Source: Acidovorax sp.
GTDB taxonomy: Bacteria; Pseudomonadota; Gammaproteobacteria; Burkholderiales; Burkholderiaceae_C
Direction: 5' to 3'
Assembly: GCA_030692685.1 (NCBI GenBank)
Contig: JAUXZO010000013.1
Coordinates: 36,479 to 100,478, forward strand
Length of the DNA: 64,000 bases
Part shown: piece after piece, positions 17,390-26,007 of the stretch
How the letters are laid out: every line of letters begins with the position of its first letter
Position numbering within the stretch: the first letter of the stretch is position 1
The notes under the pieces: generated by a model
The model's database searches: none
What the model was told of the DNA's origin: nothing
What the model saw: the letters and a program-made list of their open reading frames with translations, nothing else
Position numbers and translations under genes: made by a program

Positions 17390-18415
17390 CTAATCCGCCT
17401 TGAACCCCGTGGCCGCCACGGCTTTGCCCCAGGTCACGGTGTCAGCCGCGATGATCCGGCTGAACTCTTGCTGGCTGGTGCCCGTCACCCGAAAACCCGC
17501 TTCTTCCATCTTGGCCTTGCCCTCTGGCGACCGCACGGCTTTCAGGATGTCTGCGTTGAGCCGCGCAATGATCTCTGGCGGGGTCTTGGAAGGGGCGACG
17601 ATGCCAAACCAGGACGAAAACTCCAGGTTGGCGTAGCCCTGTTCCTTGATGGTAGGCACATCGGGCAGTGTGGGCGTGCGTGTGGCGCCGGTGGCGCCCA
17701 GCGCAGCGAGCTTGCCCGTCTTGACCTGGGGCGCGGCCAGACCCACGCTGGCAAACACCCCGTGCACATCGCCGCTGAACAAGCCGCCCAAGGCGTCTGA
17801 GGTGTTCTTGTAGTGCACCGGCTCGGGCTTGAGCTGCACAGCGTCACCAAACATGAAGGCGCCAAAATGCCCCGGGGTGCCCGCACCAAAGGTGGCCAAA
17901 AACAAGCCCTTTTGCTGCTTGGTCCATTCCACAAACTCTTTGACATTGCGCGCAGGCACTTTTTGCGGGTTGACCAGCAGTACGAAGTCAGAGGTGACCA
18001 CCTGGCTGACCGCGGCAAAGTCCTTGGCGGGGTCGTACGGCAGCTTGTTGTAGCTGCTGGGGGCAATGCTGAGCTGGCCTGTTTCGCCCAGCATGATGGT
18101 GTAGCCGTCGGGCACGGCCCGTGCGGCCTCGCCCGCAGCAATCAAGCCGCCTGCACCGGGCTTGTTGTCCACGATCACGCCCAGGTTGCCCCAGCCTTCA
18201 GAGAGCTTTTGCGCCAGCAAGCGCGCGACGATGTCGGGCCCCGTGCCGGCCGGGAAGCCCACGATGATGCGAACCGGCTTGTTGGGGTAGGCCGCACCGC
18301 CCGCAGTCTGCGCCTGCGCAGCCGCCCACGGGGTCGCCAGGGTGGCGGCCACGGCGGCGGCCAGCAGGGCGCGGCGCCCGTGGGATGCAAAAGGGGCGTT
18401 GGAAAGAGGTTTCAT
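17390..18415 (-). CDS. Bug-family (TctC) periplasmic substrate-binding protein
   Basis: A 341-residue protein with a signal peptide (RRALLAAAVAATLATPWAAA) and the family core YPNKPVRIIVGFPAGTGPDI, DNKPGAGGLIAAGEAARA and LPDVPTIKEQGY. Bug proteins bind carboxylates or other small acids for tripartite tricarboxylate transporters or act as orphans. No tctAB genes lie nearby, so this is an orphan member, as is common in this order. The ATG at 18415 has GGAGAC upstream. Confidence 0.9.
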   Translation of the reverse strand: MKPLSNAPFASHGRRALLAAAVAATLATPWAAAQAQTAGGAAYPNKPVRIIVGFPAGTGPDIVARLLAQKLSEGWGNLGVIVDNKPGAGGLIAAGEAARAVPDGYTIMLGETGQLSIAPSSYNKLPYDPAKDFAAVSQVVTSDFVLLVNPQKVPARNVKEFVEWTKQQKGLFLATFGAGTPGHFGAFMFGDAVQLKPEPVHYKNTSDALGGLFSGDVHGVFASVGLAAPQVKTGKLAALGATGATRTPTLPDVPTIKEQGYANLEFSSWFGIVAPSKTPPEIIARLNADILKAVRSPEGKAKMEEAGFRVTGTSQQEFSRIIAADTVTWGKAVAATGFKAD

Positions 18416-18463
18416 GTTTGTCTCCGGGTGGTTGTTGTAAGGGAAATCGAAATAAGGGAAAAA

Positions 18464-18528
18464 CAAGCAAGCGGGCAGGCAAGCAAGCGGGTAGGTAGGG
18501 AGGCAGGTAGGCAGGCAGGCAGTAGCAG
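18464..18528. repeat. Tandem GGCA/AGCAAGCGG-type low-complexity repeat
   Basis: An array of near-identical 4- to 8-nt units (GGCAGGCAAGCAAGCGG, then GTAGGTAGGGAGGCAGG) fills the spacer between the Bug gene start and the DUF3237 stop. It looks like a simple-sequence array rather than a protein-binding site. Confidence 0.8.
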
Positions 18529-18535
18529 GTCAGGT

Positions 18536-19009
18536 TCACGCCAGTTCAAAGAACCTCATGGCGACGGCGTCCGGGTAGCGCGCGCCAGAGCCCACGAACA
18601 TGCGTTCGGCTATCCAGCCCAGTGCGGGCGATGCGGTCTCAAAACTCGGGCTGCACCGAAAATAGATCTGCCCCGGGTCCACCGGCTCACCGCGCACCAG
18701 CCGCGCGATCAGTTCCGGTGGCCCCGAGCGCACCGCCCGGTTCTGCACATAGATGAAATCCCCGCCATCGGTTTCAAGCACATAGCGCGCATCCAGCTCA
18801 GACAGCCGTTCGTTCACGATGAGCTGAAAATCCGCGCCCCCGGGCAACACCCGGGCGCTCCAGCCATCGCCCGTTGCCGTACCGCCGGTGATGGGGATCA
18901 GCCGCCGCAGCCCGTGGGCCGTCTGGCCCACCTCCTGCGGCACGCCCACCTGCACGCGCAGGTCGGCAAAAAATTTCAGGCGGGGTTCGGGCAGTGAAAG
19001 GTCAGACAT
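18536..19009 (-). CDS. DUF3237 domain protein
   Basis: A 157-residue protein matching DUF3237 in length and pattern: the N-terminal FFADLRVQVG, then GRRLIPITGGTATGDGW-like and the late segment IYFRCSPSFETASPALGWI. Predicted beta-rich, soluble and cytoplasmic. Such genes often sit beside Bug proteins in catabolic loci; function is unknown. It is followed by the Bug gene and divergent from the LuxR-type regulator. Confidence 0.78.
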   Translation of the reverse strand: MSDLSLPEPRLKFFADLRVQVGVPQEVGQTAHGLRRLIPITGGTATGDGWSARVLPGGADFQLIVNERLSELDARYVLETDGGDFIYVQNRAVRSGPPELIARLVRGEPVDPGQIYFRCSPSFETASPALGWIAERMFVGSGARYPDAVAMRFFELA

Positions 19010-19176
19010 GGGAGACGCAGCAGCAAAAAAGTAGTTATAAAAAGTAGTTATGTATTAGCGTAAATCCGGTTGCACCAGAGGCCTGTCATCCCAGAGGATG
19101 ACAAGGCCATGACACAGCGCCCTCCCGCCCACCCCCTCGCTTGCCGCCACCGCTACCGCGGCCACGGGATTCACCT

Positions 19177-20067
19177 ATGAGGCAATGGCACCCCTCCGCC
19201 CTGCCCGCCTCAGGCCAGCAGTCCGCCTCTGGCCCGGCGGGCCAGGCGTTGGCAGGCATGGTCCATCGGCTGGGCGATCCCGGTTTTGCGCCGGGCCTGC
19301 TCGAAGACCTGGCGCCTGTGCTGCCCGCTGCGTCCTGGTCGGTGTACCGCACCGGTCATCGCTGCAAACCCACCTTGTTCATGTCCGCCAGCCGGGGCGT
19401 ACCCGACACCACCCAGGACTGCTGGTGGGCCTACCTGTCGGGGCCCTATCGCAAAGACCGCACCTGGGGCCGCGCGTTTGACGACCACACGCCCATCGAA
19501 CCCCTCACCCGCCTGTGCCACGTGGCGGCCACCGAGGTCGAGGGCGAGCACCGCGCCCGCGTGTACGACGCGCATGGCGTGGCCGAGCGGGTCTCGGTGG
19601 TGGACTATGAAAGCGATGGTTCGGTGTTTGCGGTCAACTTCTACCGCCACCAGCACCAAAAGCCGTTTCGCGACGGCCAGATCGGTGACTTTGAGGCGGT
19701 TGCGCCCGTGTTGCTGGCGCTGGCCCGCAAGCACATCCACTTGGCGCGCCCGTCGGCCTGGCCACTGCACGATGTGCGACAACATGCGCTGCCCGCACCC
19801 GACCACAGAGAGGCCGTGTTGCCCGCCCTGGCGGCGCTTCCCCATGGACTGCCCGCCCTGCGCGAACGCCTGCTGCGCCTGCACCACGACCTGACGGACC
19901 GCGAACTCGACGTGTGCGCTCGCGTGCTGCAGGGCATGACGCACGAGGGCATTGCCAGCGACCTGGGCCTGGGGGTGCCCACCGTCAAGACCTACCGCAA
20001 CCGCGCCTTTGCGCGCATGGGCATTCACTTTCGCAACGAGCTGTTTGCCAAAGTGCTGGGTCCGTAG
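19177..20067 (+). CDS. LuxR-type HTH transcriptional regulator
   Basis: A 296-residue protein. The C-terminal 65 residues form a LuxR helix-turn-helix (LTDRELDVCARVLQGMTHEG, then LGVPTVKTYRNRAFARMGI). The N-terminal 220 residues are an unclassified sensory part, with no receiver Asp pattern and no clear autoinducer signature. ATG 19177 is preferred to a TTG 36 bp earlier. Being divergent from DUF3237-Bug, it may control them (inference). Confidence 0.75.
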   Translation: MRQWHPSALPASGQQSASGPAGQALAGMVHRLGDPGFAPGLLEDLAPVLPAASWSVYRTGHRCKPTLFMSASRGVPDTTQDCWWAYLSGPYRKDRTWGRAFDDHTPIEPLTRLCHVAATEVEGEHRARVYDAHGVAERVSVVDYESDGSVFAVNFYRHQHQKPFRDGQIGDFEAVAPVLLALARKHIHLARPSAWPLHDVRQHALPAPDHREAVLPALAALPHGLPALRERLLRLHHDLTDRELDVCARVLQGMTHEGIASDLGLGVPTVKTYRNRAFARMGIHFRNELFAKVLGP

Positions 20068-20101
20068 ACCTGCCTGGCCAGCACGGCACAATCCTCGGCC
20101 A

Positions 20102-23044
20102 GTGCCCCGCCCCGTTCCCCCCTCATTCCCGCCCTCCCCCGCAGAGCCCCCGCCGCCGCGATCCGACCGCCAGGCGGTCGTCGCTGCCTGGGTGGCCGCG
20201 CTGCGCAGCCAGGCCGACGCCGCAGCGCTCAAGGCGCTGCCCCCGCTGACAGACGCCGAGGCCGCACGGGTGATGGCCACGATGCGCGGCGACGATGCAC
20301 CGTCGGGTGCGCCATCAACCACTTCCAGCCGTCCGCCACCACCACCCGGCATCACCACCGGCCACTTCCGCCCCCGCATTACGCTGATGACCCTGGGCCG
20401 GGGCGACGGCCTGCTGGGTCTCAAGCCGCAGGGCAAGATGGGCCCGCGCGGCGACAGCGTGACGCTGGGGCAGATCGACTGGACCTACCGCACCGACGAC
20501 GCAGCCCCCAACACCATCGCGTGGCAAACGCCTGCGCCCACCTCCATCCTCAATTCCCGCCCTGCTCCGCTGCAAGACCTGTATGACACCGGCGGCCCCG
20601 TGGTGCGCATGCAGCGCGACCTGGCGGCCGAGTCTGACGCCATGGACCTGGTGTGGGACCTGGGCTTGCTGCCGGTGGATGCCCGGTCACTGCAGTGGCG
20701 CAACCGCGACGCCGCCGCCAGCCTGGGCCCGGTGTGGACGCTGGCGCAGGAAGCATTTTTCGGTGACTTCTGGGCCGAACAGATGCCGCGGTTGCAGGCC
20801 AAAGGCTGGAGCGTGGTGGTGCAGCCCGGGTTTGCGCATGAAAGCGTGCCCGTATTGCGCTGGAAGCTGTTGATTGCCCCCGACACCGGCGAACTGCTGG
20901 GCAAAGAGGTGGATGGGCCGCTGGGCCCCAAAGAGCGCCCCGTGCAAAAGCTGCACCTGCCCGAGCGCGAAGGCGCCTGGCTGCTGAGCCTGGGCATCGA
21001 GATCGACGGCGAAACGCTGGACCTGGCACCCATGCTGGCCGACCTGCTGCGCCGCGACGCACGCTGGCTGAACGCCCGGGAGATGGCCACCATCGACGAC
21101 CTGGCCATCATCTCGCTGCGCGCCCCCGGCGGCAAACGCATCGATGCACCCGCCGGGCCGCTGAAGGCCATCGTGGGCGCCATGGTCGATCTGCTGACCG
21201 ATCCCCTTCGCAATGCGGACAAACAGCGCAAGGACGGCGACCCGCTGCGCTTGGGCGCCTGGGAGGCGCGCCGCATCGAGGCCTTGCGCGCGGGGTTGGT
21301 GCAGGCGCACCGCGTAGGCACTGTGAATGGCTGGAACAACGACTGGCAACTGCAGGGCGATGTGGGCCTGGCGCAGCTGGCCCAGCGGCTGCGCCGCATC
21401 GGCACCCCCCAGCCCGTGACTGCACCGCAAGGCCTGCAAGTGCAATTGCGCCCCTATCAGCTCGAAGGCCTGGCCTGGCTGCAATACCTGCGTGCCCAGG
21501 GCCTCGGAGGCATCCTGGCCGACGACATGGGCCTGGGCAAAACGGCGCAGGCGCTGGCCCATGTGCTGACCGAAAAGGAGGCAGGCCGTTTGACCCGCCC
21601 CGCCCTGGTGGTGCTGCCCACCTCGCTGCTTTTTAACTGGCAGGCCGAGGCCGCGCGCATGGCCCCCGACCTGCGGGTACTGAGCCTGCACGGCCCCGAC
21701 CGTGGCCTGCGCTACCTGCAAATCGCCGACTATGACCTGGTGCTGACCACCTACCCGCTGCTGTGGCGGGATGCGGAGGCACTGGCCGCGCAGCCGTTTC
21801 ACCTGCTGATCCTGGACGAGGCCCAGATGGTGAAAAACGCAGGCAGCCGCAGCGCCCGCGCCTTGCGCAAGCTGCAGGCCCCGCACCTGCTGTGCCTGAC
21901 CGGAACGCCGCTCGAAAACCACCTGGGCGAGCTGTGGGCGCAGTTCGACTTCTTGATGCCGGGCTTTCTGGGCGATGTGCGCAGCTTCAACGCCCGCTGG
22001 CGCAAACCCATCGAGGAAAACGGCGAAACCCTGCGTGCCCAGCTGCTGGCCCAGCGCGTGCGCCCCTTCATCCTGCGCCGCCGCAAGCAGGACGTGGCCA
22101 CCGAACTGCCGCCGCGCACCGAGGTCATCCAGCGCGTGCAACTGCAAGGCAAACAGCGCGAACTGTACGAGGCCGTGCGCACCACCGCCGACAAGCAGGT
22201 GCGCCGCGCACTGGAGCGCCAGAGCTTTGACGGCGCGCAGATCACCATCCTCGATGCGCTGCTGAAACTGCGCCAGGTTTGCTGCGACCCAAGATTGGTC
22301 AAAGGCATACAACAAGGCCCCCACGCTCCGCCGGTGCGCGGGTCTCTGCCCCCCGAGGGGGACCCCTTTTTGCCTTGGAGCGGCCCGGCGGTAAAAAGGA
22401 CCGCCCACACCATGGAGCGCGCCAAGCTCGAACTGCTGGCCGATATGCTGCCCGCCCTGGTCGATGAAGGCCGCCGCGTCTTGGTGTTCTCGCAGTTCAC
22501 CGAAATGCTGGGCTTGGCGGCCGAACTGCTCGACACCCTGGCCCTGCCGTACCTCACCCTCACCGGCCAGACGCCACCCCGGCAGCGCGGCTCCGTGGTC
22601 AAGCGCTTTCAGGCGCAGGACGAGACCAGCGCCCCCATCCTGCTGGTCAGCCTCAAGGCTGGCGGCCTGGGCCTGAACCTCACCGCCGCCGACACCGTGA
22701 TCCACCTCGACCCCTGGTGGAACCCCGCCGTGGAAGAACAGGCCACCGCCCGCGCCCACCGCATCGGGCAAGACCAGCCCGTGTTCGTCTACAAGCTGGT
22801 GGTGGAAGGCAGCATCGAAGAACGCATGCTGGAACTGCAGGCCCGCAAGGCCGCGCTGGCCCAGGGCGTGCTGGGCCACGACGCCGAGGGCGCCGTCAAG
22901 TTCAGCGAGGCCGACCTGCACGCGCTGCTCGCGCCCCTGGCCGAACCGGCGAACAACCCGCTGGGCATACCGGGTGAAGACGCGCTGCGCTGGGGTGGCA
23001 CGGGCACACGCAAGCTCCGGCCACTGCAGCTGCCGGAAAGCTGA
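20102..23044 (+). CDS. SNF2-family DEAD/DEAH helicase-like ATPase
   Basis: A 980-residue SWI2/SNF2 ATPase. The N-terminal 450 residues are the bacterial accessory region. Motif I is DDMGLGKT (residues 474-481), motif II is LDEAQ (572-575 DEAQ), motif III TGTPLENHLGELW, and motifs V/VI are SLKAGGLGLNLTAADTVIHL and ATARAHRIGQ. It should translocate on duplex DNA and displace RNA polymerase or other proteins, like RapA/HepA relatives. A GTG at 20102 is the best start, soon after the LuxR gene stop. Between DPRLVK and the conserved MERAKLELL there is an unusual Pro/Gly-rich segment (residues about 739-764) encoded by an interspersed repeat. Confidence 0.85.
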   Translation: MPRPVPPSFPPSPAEPPPPRSDRQAVVAAWVAALRSQADAAALKALPPLTDAEAARVMATMRGDDAPSGAPSTTSSRPPPPPGITTGHFRPRITLMTLGRGDGLLGLKPQGKMGPRGDSVTLGQIDWTYRTDDAAPNTIAWQTPAPTSILNSRPAPLQDLYDTGGPVVRMQRDLAAESDAMDLVWDLGLLPVDARSLQWRNRDAAASLGPVWTLAQEAFFGDFWAEQMPRLQAKGWSVVVQPGFAHESVPVLRWKLLIAPDTGELLGKEVDGPLGPKERPVQKLHLPEREGAWLLSLGIEIDGETLDLAPMLADLLRRDARWLNAREMATIDDLAIISLRAPGGKRIDAPAGPLKAIVGAMVDLLTDPLRNADKQRKDGDPLRLGAWEARRIEALRAGLVQAHRVGTVNGWNNDWQLQGDVGLAQLAQRLRRIGTPQPVTAPQGLQVQLRPYQLEGLAWLQYLRAQGLGGILADDMGLGKTAQALAHVLTEKEAGRLTRPALVVLPTSLLFNWQAEAARMAPDLRVLSLHGPDRGLRYLQIADYDLVLTTYPLLWRDAEALAAQPFHLLILDEAQMVKNAGSRSARALRKLQAPHLLCLTGTPLENHLGELWAQFDFLMPGFLGDVRSFNARWRKPIEENGETLRAQLLAQRVRPFILRRRKQDVATELPPRTEVIQRVQLQGKQRELYEAVRTTADKQVRRALERQSFDGAQITILDALLKLRQVCCDPRLVKGIQQGPHAPPVRGSLPPEGDPFLPWSGPAVKRTAHTMERAKLELLADMLPALVDEGRRVLVFSQFTEMLGLAAELLDTLALPYLTLTGQTPPRQRGSVVKRFQAQDETSAPILLVSLKAGGLGLNLTAADTVIHLDPWWNPAVEEQATARAHRIGQDQPVFVYKLVVEGSIEERMLELQARKAALAQGVLGHDAEGAVKFSEADLHALLAPLAEPANNPLGIPGEDALRWGGTGTRKLRPLQLPES
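22316..22393 (+). repeat. Interspersed CCCCCCGAGGGGG repeat inserted in frame in the helicase gene
   Basis: The sequence has the layout of a repeat common between Comamonadaceae genes: GGCCCCCACGCTCCGCC, a GC-rich middle, TGCCCCCCGAGGGGG with its short palindrome, then CCTTGGAGCGGCCCGGCGG. It is 78 bp, a multiple of three, and leaves the frame open, adding about 26 residues without cofactor or helicase motifs. Recognition is from memory of related genomes. Confidence 0.65.
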
Positions 23045-23118
23045 ATGTTTTTGCCTGATTGGGTGCATATCTCAGATGCGGACATCAGCCTGTCCATCAG
23101 CAGCGGCGCCGGGATTAC

Positions 23119-23224
23119 CCCCTCTCCCCACGCGGGAGAGGGTTGGGGAGAGGGGGCCTGCACCCGCGCGGCGCCCGGTTCACCCCCCTCTCCCCGGCCC
23201 TCTCCCACAAGGGGAGAGGGAGTG
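23119..23224. repeat. Paired CTCTCCC inverted repeats after the helicase gene
   Basis: Two related imperfect palindromes of the CCCTCTCCC...GGGAGAGGG type (about 23119-23155 and 23184-23224) flank a GC-rich spacer. Such elements are widespread in proteobacterial intergenic DNA. The second could form a strong hairpin and act as a 3' barrier for the helicase transcript; no T-run follows. Confidence 0.7.
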
Positions 23225-23258
23225 AGAGGCATCAGAGATCGTTGAAAATAGGGTGTTT

Positions 23259-23311
23259 TTTGCCTCTAGCGCTTATCCATAAAGCGCTAGCAGCTATTAC
23301 TAATATAGCAA
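23259..23311 (+). repeat. Interspersed AGCGCTT palindromic repeat, copy 4
   Basis: Full-length copy: GCCTCTAGCGCTTATCC, AT, AAAGCGCTAGCAGCTATT, then ACTAATATAGCA. It lies between the convergent helicase and fur genes. Confidence 0.9.
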
Positions 23312-23339
23312 TGCAAGCAGTTCACGCAGTTCACGCAGT

Positions 23340-23816
23340 TCAAGTTTTTGCGCGCTGCGGGCGCGAAGGGCATTGGGCAAGCGTGCACGTGCCGTACAGC
23401 GACAACGCGTGCTCGCGCAACCGGAAGCCTTTGGCGTGCGCGATCTCAGCTTGCCGGGCTTCGATGGATGCGTCGTGAAATTCCTCAACCTTGCCGCAGT
23501 CCAGACACACCAAGTGGTCGTGGTGCAAACCGTCGTAGAGCTCATACACGGCGCGGTCCGCCTGAAAGCTGCTTCGCCGCAACAGGCCAGCCTGCTCCAG
23601 CTGCGCCAGCACGCGGTACACCGTGGCCTGGCCCACATCCGTGCGCTCGTGCAGCATGCGCCGGTACACGTCTTCGGCCGTGAAGTGGCGCAGCCCATCG
23701 GGCACCGCCTGCGCGGCCAGAAAGATCTCCAGAATCTTCATGCGCGGCAGTGTGGCCTTGAGCCCCGCCTGCTTGAGCGGGTCTGCGCGGGTGCCGGGGT
23801 TCGGATGCAAGCTCAT
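23340..23816 (-). CDS. fur: Fur-family transcriptional regulator
   Basis: A 158-residue Fur/Zur-family repressor. The DNA-binding helix region (FTAEDVYRRMLHERTDVGQA, then TVYRVLAQLEQAGLL) and the metal region HHDHLVCLDCGKVEEFHD are typical of true Fur. The N-terminus GLKATLPRMKILEIF also favours Fur over Zur. The ATG at 23816 has AAGGAC upstream. Immediately upstream (20 bp) is a CobW GTPase, suggesting one operon and a role in iron or zinc homeostasis. The C-terminal Cys pair expected for the structural zinc is reduced (YGTCTLAQCPSR). Confidence 0.85.
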   Translation of the reverse strand: MSLHPNPGTRADPLKQAGLKATLPRMKILEIFLAAQAVPDGLRHFTAEDVYRRMLHERTDVGQATVYRVLAQLEQAGLLRRSSFQADRAVYELYDGLHHDHLVCLDCGKVEEFHDASIEARQAEIAHAKGFRLREHALSLYGTCTLAQCPSRPQRAKT

Positions 23817-23836
23817 CAAACGTCCTTGGAAAACAC

Positions 23837-25075
23837 TCACGCCCACGCGGGAAACGGATCGTCATACCGCGTCCACGCGTGTGGGCCCTGGGCCACTTCC
23901 GCATCGGTCAGCAGGCAGGCGTCCAAGCGCTGCCGCAGCGCGGCTTCGTCCATGCCGATACCGATCAGCACCAGCTCCTGCCGGGCATCGCCCACGCCAT
24001 CGGCCCAGTTTTTCTGGATGGCAGCGAGCGATTCCGCATCACGCGGCCAGCGATCGCGCGGCACCGCGCCCCACCAAAAGCCTGCGGCGCTATGGCGCGC
24101 CACGGCGCCCGCTTGCGACCACGACCCCGCATGCGCCGGGCGGCTGGCCAGCCAGAAAAATCCTTTGGACCGCACCACGCCGGGCCACTCGCTTTCCACC
24201 CAGCCGAAGAAGCGTTGCGGGTGAAACGGTACGCGTGCGCGGTACACAAAGCTGCTGATGCCGTAGGCCTCGGTTTCTGGCGTGTGTTCGCCGCGCAGCT
24301 CGGCCAGCCAGCCGGGTGCCTTGGACGCTTCGTCAAAGTCAAACAGCTTGGTGTCCAGCACCGACGCCAGTGGCACCTTGCCGAACTCCGACACCTCAAT
24401 GCGTGCACGCGGGTTCAGGCTGCGCAAGATGGCCATGAGCTGCTCGCGCTGTGCTGCGTCGATCAAATCCACCTTGTTGAGCACGATCACGTCGCAGAAC
24501 TCGATCTGTTCAATCAGCAGGTCCACCACCGTGCGCTGGTCTTCCTCGCCCAGCGACTCGCCGCGCGACTGCAGGCTGTCGCGCGAGCTGTAGTCCTTGA
24601 GAAAGTTGAACGCATCCACCACGGTGACCATGGTGTCCAGCCGTGCGATGCTCGCCAAGGTCTTGCCGTCTTCACCCACAAAGGTAAAGGTCTCGGCCAC
24701 GGGCAGTGGTTCAGAAATGCCGGTGGACTCGATCACCAGCTGGTCGAACCTTCCGTCCTTGGCCAGGCGTTCCACCTCCAGCAGCAGGTCTTCGCGCAGC
24801 GTGCAGCAGATGCAGCCGTTGCTCATCTCCACCAGCTTTTCATCGGTGCGCGACAGCTCGGCACCGCCCTGGCGCACCAGCGCAGCGTCGATGTTGACCT
24901 CGGACATGTCGTTGACGATCACCGCCACGCGGCGGCCCTCGCGGTTGTTCAGGATGTGGTTGAGCAGCGTCGTCTTGCCCGCGCCCAGAAAGCCGGAGAG
25001 CACGGTGACGGGAAGGCGGCGGGAGCGAGTGGCACGGGGCATGGCGGATGGGGGGGTGGAGGCTAAGCCCACCAT
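23837..25075 (-). CDS. CobW/P47K-family GTPase, putative metallochaperone
   Basis: A 412-residue G3E GTPase. The P-loop is [15 protein letters not shown] (about residues 26-40), the metal-binding CxCC motif is [11 protein letters not shown] (about 85-95), a switch-like ESTGISEP follows, and the guanine-specifying NKVD lies in VIVLNKVDL. The C-terminal CobW domain follows, with [14 protein letters not shown]. These proteins deliver zinc or cobalt. It shares a transcript with fur. Start at 25075 is favoured by spacing; an internal ATG at 25042 lacks a ribosome site. Confidence 0.88.
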   Translation of the reverse strand: MVGLASTPPSAMPRATRSRRLPVTVLSGFLGAGKTTLLNHILNNREGRRVAVIVNDMSEVNIDAALVRQGGAELSRTDEKLVEMSNGCICCTLREDLLLEVERLAKDGRFDQLVIESTGISEPLPVAETFTFVGEDGKTLASIARLDTMVTVVDAFNFLKDYSSRDSLQSRGESLGEEDQRTVVDLLIEQIEFCDVIVLNKVDLIDAAQREQLMAILRSLNPRARIEVSEFGKVPLASVLDTKLFDFDEASKAPGWLAELRGEHTPETEAYGISSFVYRARVPFHPQRFFGWVESEWPGVVRSKGFFWLASRPAHAGSWSQAGAVARHSAAGFWWGAVPRDRWPRDAESLAAIQKNWADGVGDARQELVLIGIGMDEAALRQRLDACLLTDAEVAQGPHAWTRYDDPFPAWA

Positions 25076-25377
25076 GGGCCTCGCCGGATATGCAACAGTA
25101 TTACGTTACACAAGCATAACGCAACTTGATTGCATTTGTGCTCAATGCATTGCCCGCCTTCCCACCGAGTCTGTGTCACCGCTCGTCACTGAGCGTCACC
25201 GCGCAAAACCGGCAATGCGACGGTTGCGAGGTAGCGACTTGAACGCCTGAGCGAAGGGGTGCATTCGCGGTGCGTTGGCGCAAGATGCTGCTTTTGGGGA
25301 GTGCACGCCCGCCCCTGAAAATAGCCCAAAATTCTGATGATGTTGGGCGCCAGCGCTTACTGGAAAAGCGCTAAAAG
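25076..25377. other. 302-bp intergenic spacer between cobW and the DUF3592 operon
   Basis: The right part is the cobW promoter with the dyads noted above at 25091-25120; the left part ends in repeat copy 5. Between about 25135 and 25345 I see no convincing ORF, hairpin or RNA gene. Confidence 0.6.
25091..25120 (-). promoter_or_regulatory. Candidate Fur/Zur-type operator upstream of cobW-fur
   Basis: Two overlapping A/T-rich dyads lie 16-45 bp upstream of the cobW start: TGCAACAGTATTACGTTACA (TG-AAC / GTT-CA) and GTTACACAAGCATAAC (GTTA / TAAC). The placement suits autoregulation by the Fur-family protein. The match to a Zur box is only partial. Confidence 0.3.
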
Positions 25378-25402
25378 CTATGAATTATGTAGCATTTTTT
25401 CA
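25346..25402 (+). repeat. Interspersed AGCGCTT palindromic repeat, copy 5
   Basis: It reads GGCGCCAGCGCTTACTGG, AAAAGCGCTAAAAGCTATG, then AATTATGTAGCA. It overlaps the 3' end of the neighbouring minus-strand DUF3592 gene and provides that gene's last codons and TAG stop. Confidence 0.8.
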
Positions 25403-26007
25403 GCAGCTTGCCGCTGGTTGTGCCCGCATCGCCCGCGCCTGAGTGTGCGCACCATCGCCAAAACGAGCAGGCCAGCGCCGCCCGCGACGCCTGCAATTAC
25501 CAGATTCATACCCAGCGGACCAACACGCAGGCTGCGGTCCACCACCGATTCCACCGGATTCGCTGGGTTGACCCACACCTGAACCGGCGTACCTGTGCGC
25601 TGCGCGTTGTGGAGCCGGTCCGACAGTTGCTGGTGAAAGCTGCGCCAGGTATCTCCCGAGTCGTCCACCGCGGCGCGCGTGCCGGTGTACTGCGTGCCTT
25701 CTGCCCGGTAGTGATAGCGCACCACGGCCGCGTAGTACGTGCCGCCCCGAGCCGTTCCACCCTTGTGCAGTCGCACAGATTCCACCTGCGCGGACATGGG
25801 TTGCCATTGACGCATTCGCGACCAGTCGTACACCGTCGGCCCAACGCTCAAGACCATCAAACCCAGGCATGTCGCCAGCAGCATCAGGGCTACCAACAAC
25901 AGCACAATCTGCGACCAGATTCCCGCGCCGAAAGCGCCCTTGGATCCGAAAAAAGAAGGGGCGGCATTGTTTCGGCGCAGCCGTTTGCGCGCGCTGGCTT
26001 TGCCCAC
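25378..26007 (-). CDS. DUF3592 domain membrane protein (short paralogue)
   Basis: A 209-residue protein with a basic N-terminus, one strong helix (QIVLLLVALMLLATCLGLMV), a DUF3592 beta-sandwich-like region (YDWSRMRQWQPMSAQVESVR, GTPVQVWVNPANPVESVVD) and a second helix near residue 170. A GTG start overlaps the stop of the larger paralogue by 1 nt (TAGTG). Its last residues (KMLHNS) are encoded by an interspersed repeat. It parallels the first 230 residues of its two larger neighbours. Function unknown. Confidence 0.75.
   Translation of the reverse strand: MGKASARKRLRRNNAAPSFFGSKGAFGAGIWSQIVLLLVALMLLATCLGLMVLSVGPTVYDWSRMRQWQPMSAQVESVRLHKGGTARGGTYYAAVVRYHYRAEGTQYTGTRAAVDDSGDTWRSFHQQLSDRLHNAQRTGTPVQVWVNPANPVESVVDRSLRVGPLGMNLVIAGVAGGAGLLVLAMVRTLRRGRCGHNQRQAAEKMLHNS

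Noticed and set aside
20687..23068. A 793-codon minus-strand open frame opposite the SNF2 helicase
   Set aside because: Composition (His/Gln/Gly-rich, no motifs) and perfect overlap with a well-supported gene mark it as a shadow.
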